Source: Henningerozyma blattae CBS 6284
Lineage: Eukaryota > Ascomycota > Saccharomycetes > Saccharomycetales > Saccharomycetaceae
DNA: 64,000 bases
Reading direction: 5' to 3'
Assembly (NCBI RefSeq): GCF_000315915.1
Contig: NC_020187.1
Coordinates: 496,001 to 560,000 of the forward strand
In this document: piece by piece, positions 61,686 through 64,000 of the stretch
How positions within the stretch are numbered: the stretch's first letter is position 1
How the letters are laid out: the number at the start of each line of letters is the position of its first letter
Position numbers and translations under genes: made by a program
The notes under the pieces: generated by a model
Seen by the model: the letters and a program-made list of their open reading frames with translations, nothing else
Told to the model about the DNA's origin: nothing
Database searches by the model: none

Positions 61686-62275
61686 AGTTGCCTTTGCTAA
61701 TGCTTCCTAGAGGAAAAGGTCTTTCTTGTTGAAATGCTTACCTTCCTTTTTATCTATTTTTTTTTCATAAATCTTTTCAAATGAAAAAAGATAAATCTTT
61801 TCATATCATTATCGATCGATTCATATTGCAAAATTTGGAGTATTTATAACGGATACATAATAAACGGTATAGAACAATATGTAGAAAACAATAAAAATAT
61901 CCGTGAGGCCGATGCCGCGAGAGAAAAAAAAAACATTCGGAAAATAAAATGCAAATAGTCCAACTAAAATCATGCTAAATTTGGATCAAATTGTTGAGTG
62001 ACACATTTTTGTCTTTATAATGAAAATTCTATTTTGGTGAAATAAATTGTTGGGAATTTTTAACTTTAATACCAAAAATAATTATAACTAACACTTATCA
62101 TTTAATGATTTAGAATGCAGAGTAAAAGAAGAATCTGGTAATTCATTCTGGAACATATAGCTCCTGTGAAGGCAACTTAGCCGCCGAAAGGTGATGCGCA
62201 AGTACGAAAGACATAGTAAATTAACGATGAATGAATTATTATAATATATATATATATATATATACTTATGTTGCT
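61686..62275. promoter_or_regulatory. NNF2 promoter and RPN7 3' region
   Basis: A 590-bp region with a (TA)n dinucleotide run at about 62244-62264 next to the RPN7 stop and an A-run after GCCGCGAGAG near 61915-61930. An ATTCGGAAAATAAAATGCA segment at 61935-61953 resembles a reversed CDEIII centromere element, but no CDEI lies at the needed distance. Confidence 0.4.
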
Positions 62276-63535
62276 CTAATCAGTATGTTCATTAATACCT
62301 GTTAGTCTAACAGCTGCATTATACTTTTGTAATTTTGTCAATAGACCATCACCTTGTTTAATCAACAAATGATATTGAGAGTTTTTATTATCTGGCCTAT
62401 TGGTTTCAATTATTCCATTTACTCTGTCAATGATACAATTTAATTGTTTGTTTGGTATGAATTTACAAAGATCATTATCTAAAAATTGTTCCGATACACC
62501 AAATGCATTTGCCATGGAAGATAAAGAAATTGTTTTATAAGATTCTAACAATTGGGCGTAAATTTTTCTTCTCATTTCCCTCACAAAATAATCTGCATGT
62601 TGATATAAATATTTACATGGCAATAGAACATTATCATAAGTTTCTAAAAGGTATGGGAATAGAGAAGAATAATCGGAAGTATATAATGATAGAGTTAAGG
62701 AGAATAAAGATTGTAATGAAGATGCAACAGTTAATAAAGATAATAGTTCTGGCGAATCAATAATTTTTGATTTTAAATCTGTTCTTTCTAAGGTTAGTAA
62801 ACCAGCAATGGAAGCATACATGGCTAAATTTTCATAAGAAGTTAATTCTGTGGATGTGAAAGTGGATAAACTGTCAACTAATAAAGTTGAAGCTTGTTTG
62901 AAATCTCTTATAGATAAACAATGAATACCCAAATAGGTCTTGTATCTATTTCTTCTTTCCCAATCACCACCACCTTTTTCAATCAAATTATTTATTTGGT
63001 CCAAATTTTCTTTAACAAATAATTGATCATTATAGAAAAAACCTAATCTTGTAATAGTTAACATGATATCAATTTTTGCACCTGATGAAATAGCCATATT
63101 CATTGCAATGGTTAAATATTTCTTTGCATTATTTAAATCTGCAATTTGAGTGTAATATTCACCTAACTTAATATAACATTGAGTTTGTTCTAATTCACCT
63201 TCATCATTTTCCTTCACTTTTTCTAAATTTTCTTCTAATTCTTTAATTTTAACTTGATTTTTATTAATTAATTCATCATAAAATTCATTTTCAAATTGAA
63301 TAATAGATTTATTTGCCAAATATTTGTAATAAGGTGCCATTTCTTCATCTTTAATTATTTCCAATAATTCTATAAGAGATTTTTTCTTCAAATCCATCGA
63401 TAATGATTTATTTGATTGCGGATCTAATATGAAAGCTAATTCGGAAGCTTTATAATTGGGGACATTATTGACGGTTGGATCTGCCAATTGGGTAGCTTTC
63501 AAATCTGTTTGGGATTCTGAATCTGATTCTGCCAT
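62276..63535 (-). CDS. RPN7: 26S proteasome lid subunit Rpn7
   Basis: Rpn7 is a PCI-domain subunit of the 19S regulatory particle lid, important for lid integrity with Rpn3 and Rpn15. The 419-residue product (S. cerevisiae 429) has the N-terminal helical repeats with YYKYLANKSIIQFENEFYDE and QCYIKLGEYYTQIADLNNAK. GAKIDIMLTITRLGFFYND follows, then the PCI domain at about 230-390 (MRRKIYAQLLESYKTISLSS, FGVSEQFLDNDLCKFIPNKQ). It ends in the conserved Leu-rich segment (LLTKLQKYNAAVRLTG). An Rpn4/PACE site lies 121 bp upstream. The divergent neighbour is YTH1, as in S. cerevisiae (YPR107C-YPR108W). Confidence 0.96.
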   Translation of the reverse strand: MAESDSESQTDLKATQLADPTVNNVPNYKASELAFILDPQSNKSLSMDLKKKSLIELLEIIKDEEMAPYYKYLANKSIIQFENEFYDELINKNQVKIKELEENLEKVKENDEGELEQTQCYIKLGEYYTQIADLNNAKKYLTIAMNMAISSGAKIDIMLTITRLGFFYNDQLFVKENLDQINNLIEKGGGDWERRNRYKTYLGIHCLSIRDFKQASTLLVDSLSTFTSTELTSYENLAMYASIAGLLTLERTDLKSKIIDSPELLSLLTVASSLQSLFSLTLSLYTSDYSSLFPYLLETYDNVLLPCKYLYQHADYFVREMRRKIYAQLLESYKTISLSSMANAFGVSEQFLDNDLCKFIPNKQLNCIIDRVNGIIETNRPDNKNSQYHLLIKQGDGLLTKLQKYNAAVRLTGINEHTD

Positions 63536-63965
63536 GATAATAGGTTTAATTTACAGTCTTCTCACCTTTCTCTAATTTATATGATTTAAAAATTTTAATT
63601 AAAAAAAAATTGCACTATATTTTATAAATACATAATAAGTATTAGCTTATTTCAAGGTGGCAAAATTTAAAATAAGTAAATGTAAATTAGTGTTAGGAAG
63701 TTTACAATGGGGTGCACGGATGTAAAAATCCGGGTAAATAGATCTCGTTTTTATTAAAAGAAAAAAAGAAATTCCGAATATATATATGTTACATATGTAT
63801 AAATAATTGATTTGCCAATCACAATTTATTTAAAAGTGCAGATATTAGACTAATTCGTAAACGGTATATCCTTCATATTTTTTTAATCATTTTTTCTTTT
63901 TTTTTATTATTTTTGATTGAATCTTTATTTTGTTATACCAAATCCATACATAGTTGGAAAGAAGA
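63536..63965. promoter_or_regulatory. Divergent promoter RPN7/YTH1 with Rpn4 (PACE) site
   Basis: GGTGGCAAA at 63656-63664 is an exact proteasome-associated control element, the binding site of the transcription factor Rpn4. It is 121 bp from the RPN7 start and about 300 bp from YTH1. This is the expected control of a 26S proteasome gene. TATATATATG at about 63779-63788 could serve as a TATA region for either side. Confidence 0.85.
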
Positions 63966-64000
63966 ATGTCGTTAACTCATCCCACCACATCATCGTATAA
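63966..64000 (+). CDS. YTH1: Start of Yth1, zinc-finger cleavage/polyadenylation factor
   Basis: Only the first 11 codons are in the window: MSLTHPTTSSY. This closely resembles the N-terminus of S. cerevisiae Yth1 (MSLIHPDTAKY), a CCCH zinc-finger subunit of the cleavage and polyadenylation factor that binds the pre-mRNA 3' end. In S. cerevisiae YTH1 (YPR107C) is divergent from RPN7 (YPR108W), and the same arrangement is seen here. The short length limits certainty, but sequence and synteny agree. Confidence 0.72.
   Translation, partial: MSLTHPTTSSY

Overview
The window is nuclear DNA of a budding yeast of the family Saccharomycetaceae. It is AT-rich, its genes are almost all intronless and compact, and nearly every protein has a clear Saccharomyces cerevisiae counterpart. 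Gene order mixes genes that in S. cerevisiae lie on two duplicated tracks: YLR409-412 with YKL181-183, YPR079-083 with YBR118-128, and YGR089-098 with YPR107-115. Many genes expected in between are absent (for example CBP6, TFC1, PTC4, TPS1, UTP22, RPC40, PIS1, RRP46). I infer a post-genome-duplication species that resolved its duplicates differently from S. cerevisiae, such as the Tetrapisispora/Vanderwaltozyma group. A pre-duplication species with rearrangements is not excluded.

Layout. 1-10.3 kb: UTP21 (3' end cut by the window edge), VIP1, PRS1, BER1, LOT5. 10.3-12.7 kb: a 2.4-kb gene desert at a synteny breakpoint, with two candidate gene relics, one strongly cysteine-rich and metallothionein-like. 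12.7-14.9 kb: an unrecognised gene with four middle-sporulation elements upstream. 14.9-29.6 kb: MRL1, TEF1, MUD1, GRS1, DIB1, MRPL36, MDM36, VMA2, ATG14. 30.0-31.3 kb: a second unrecognised gene. 32.0-47.0 kb: ESP1, ASK10/RGC1, TPC1, VAS1. 47.5-64 kb: MRD1, DBF2/DBF20, PRP31, GLD1, a tRNA-Thr(UGU), NNF2, RPN7, and the first codons of YTH1 at the right edge.

Most products are housekeeping: ribosome biogenesis (UTP21, MRD1), splicing (MUD1, DIB1, PRP31), translation (TEF1, GRS1, VAS1, MRPL36, tRNA-Thr), nucleotide and inositol-phosphate metabolism (PRS1, VIP1), vacuole, Golgi and autophagy (VMA2, ATG14, MRL1, GLD1), mitosis (ESP1, DBF2) and the proteasome (RPN7). Regulatory motifs agree with these roles: PAC boxes upstream of UTP21, MRD1 and PRS1/BER1, and an Rpn4/PACE site between RPN7 and YTH1.

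I found no convincing new multi-gene system, no transposon, no CRISPR array and no centromere. The most interesting points are the sporulation-element cluster, the cysteine-rich relic, the VIP1 3' frame problem, the missing MRL1 signal peptide with an unexplained open frame in front of it, and a GC-rich island without a gene near 41.3-42.3 kb. Protein identifications rest on remembered family sequence and synteny, because no database search was run.
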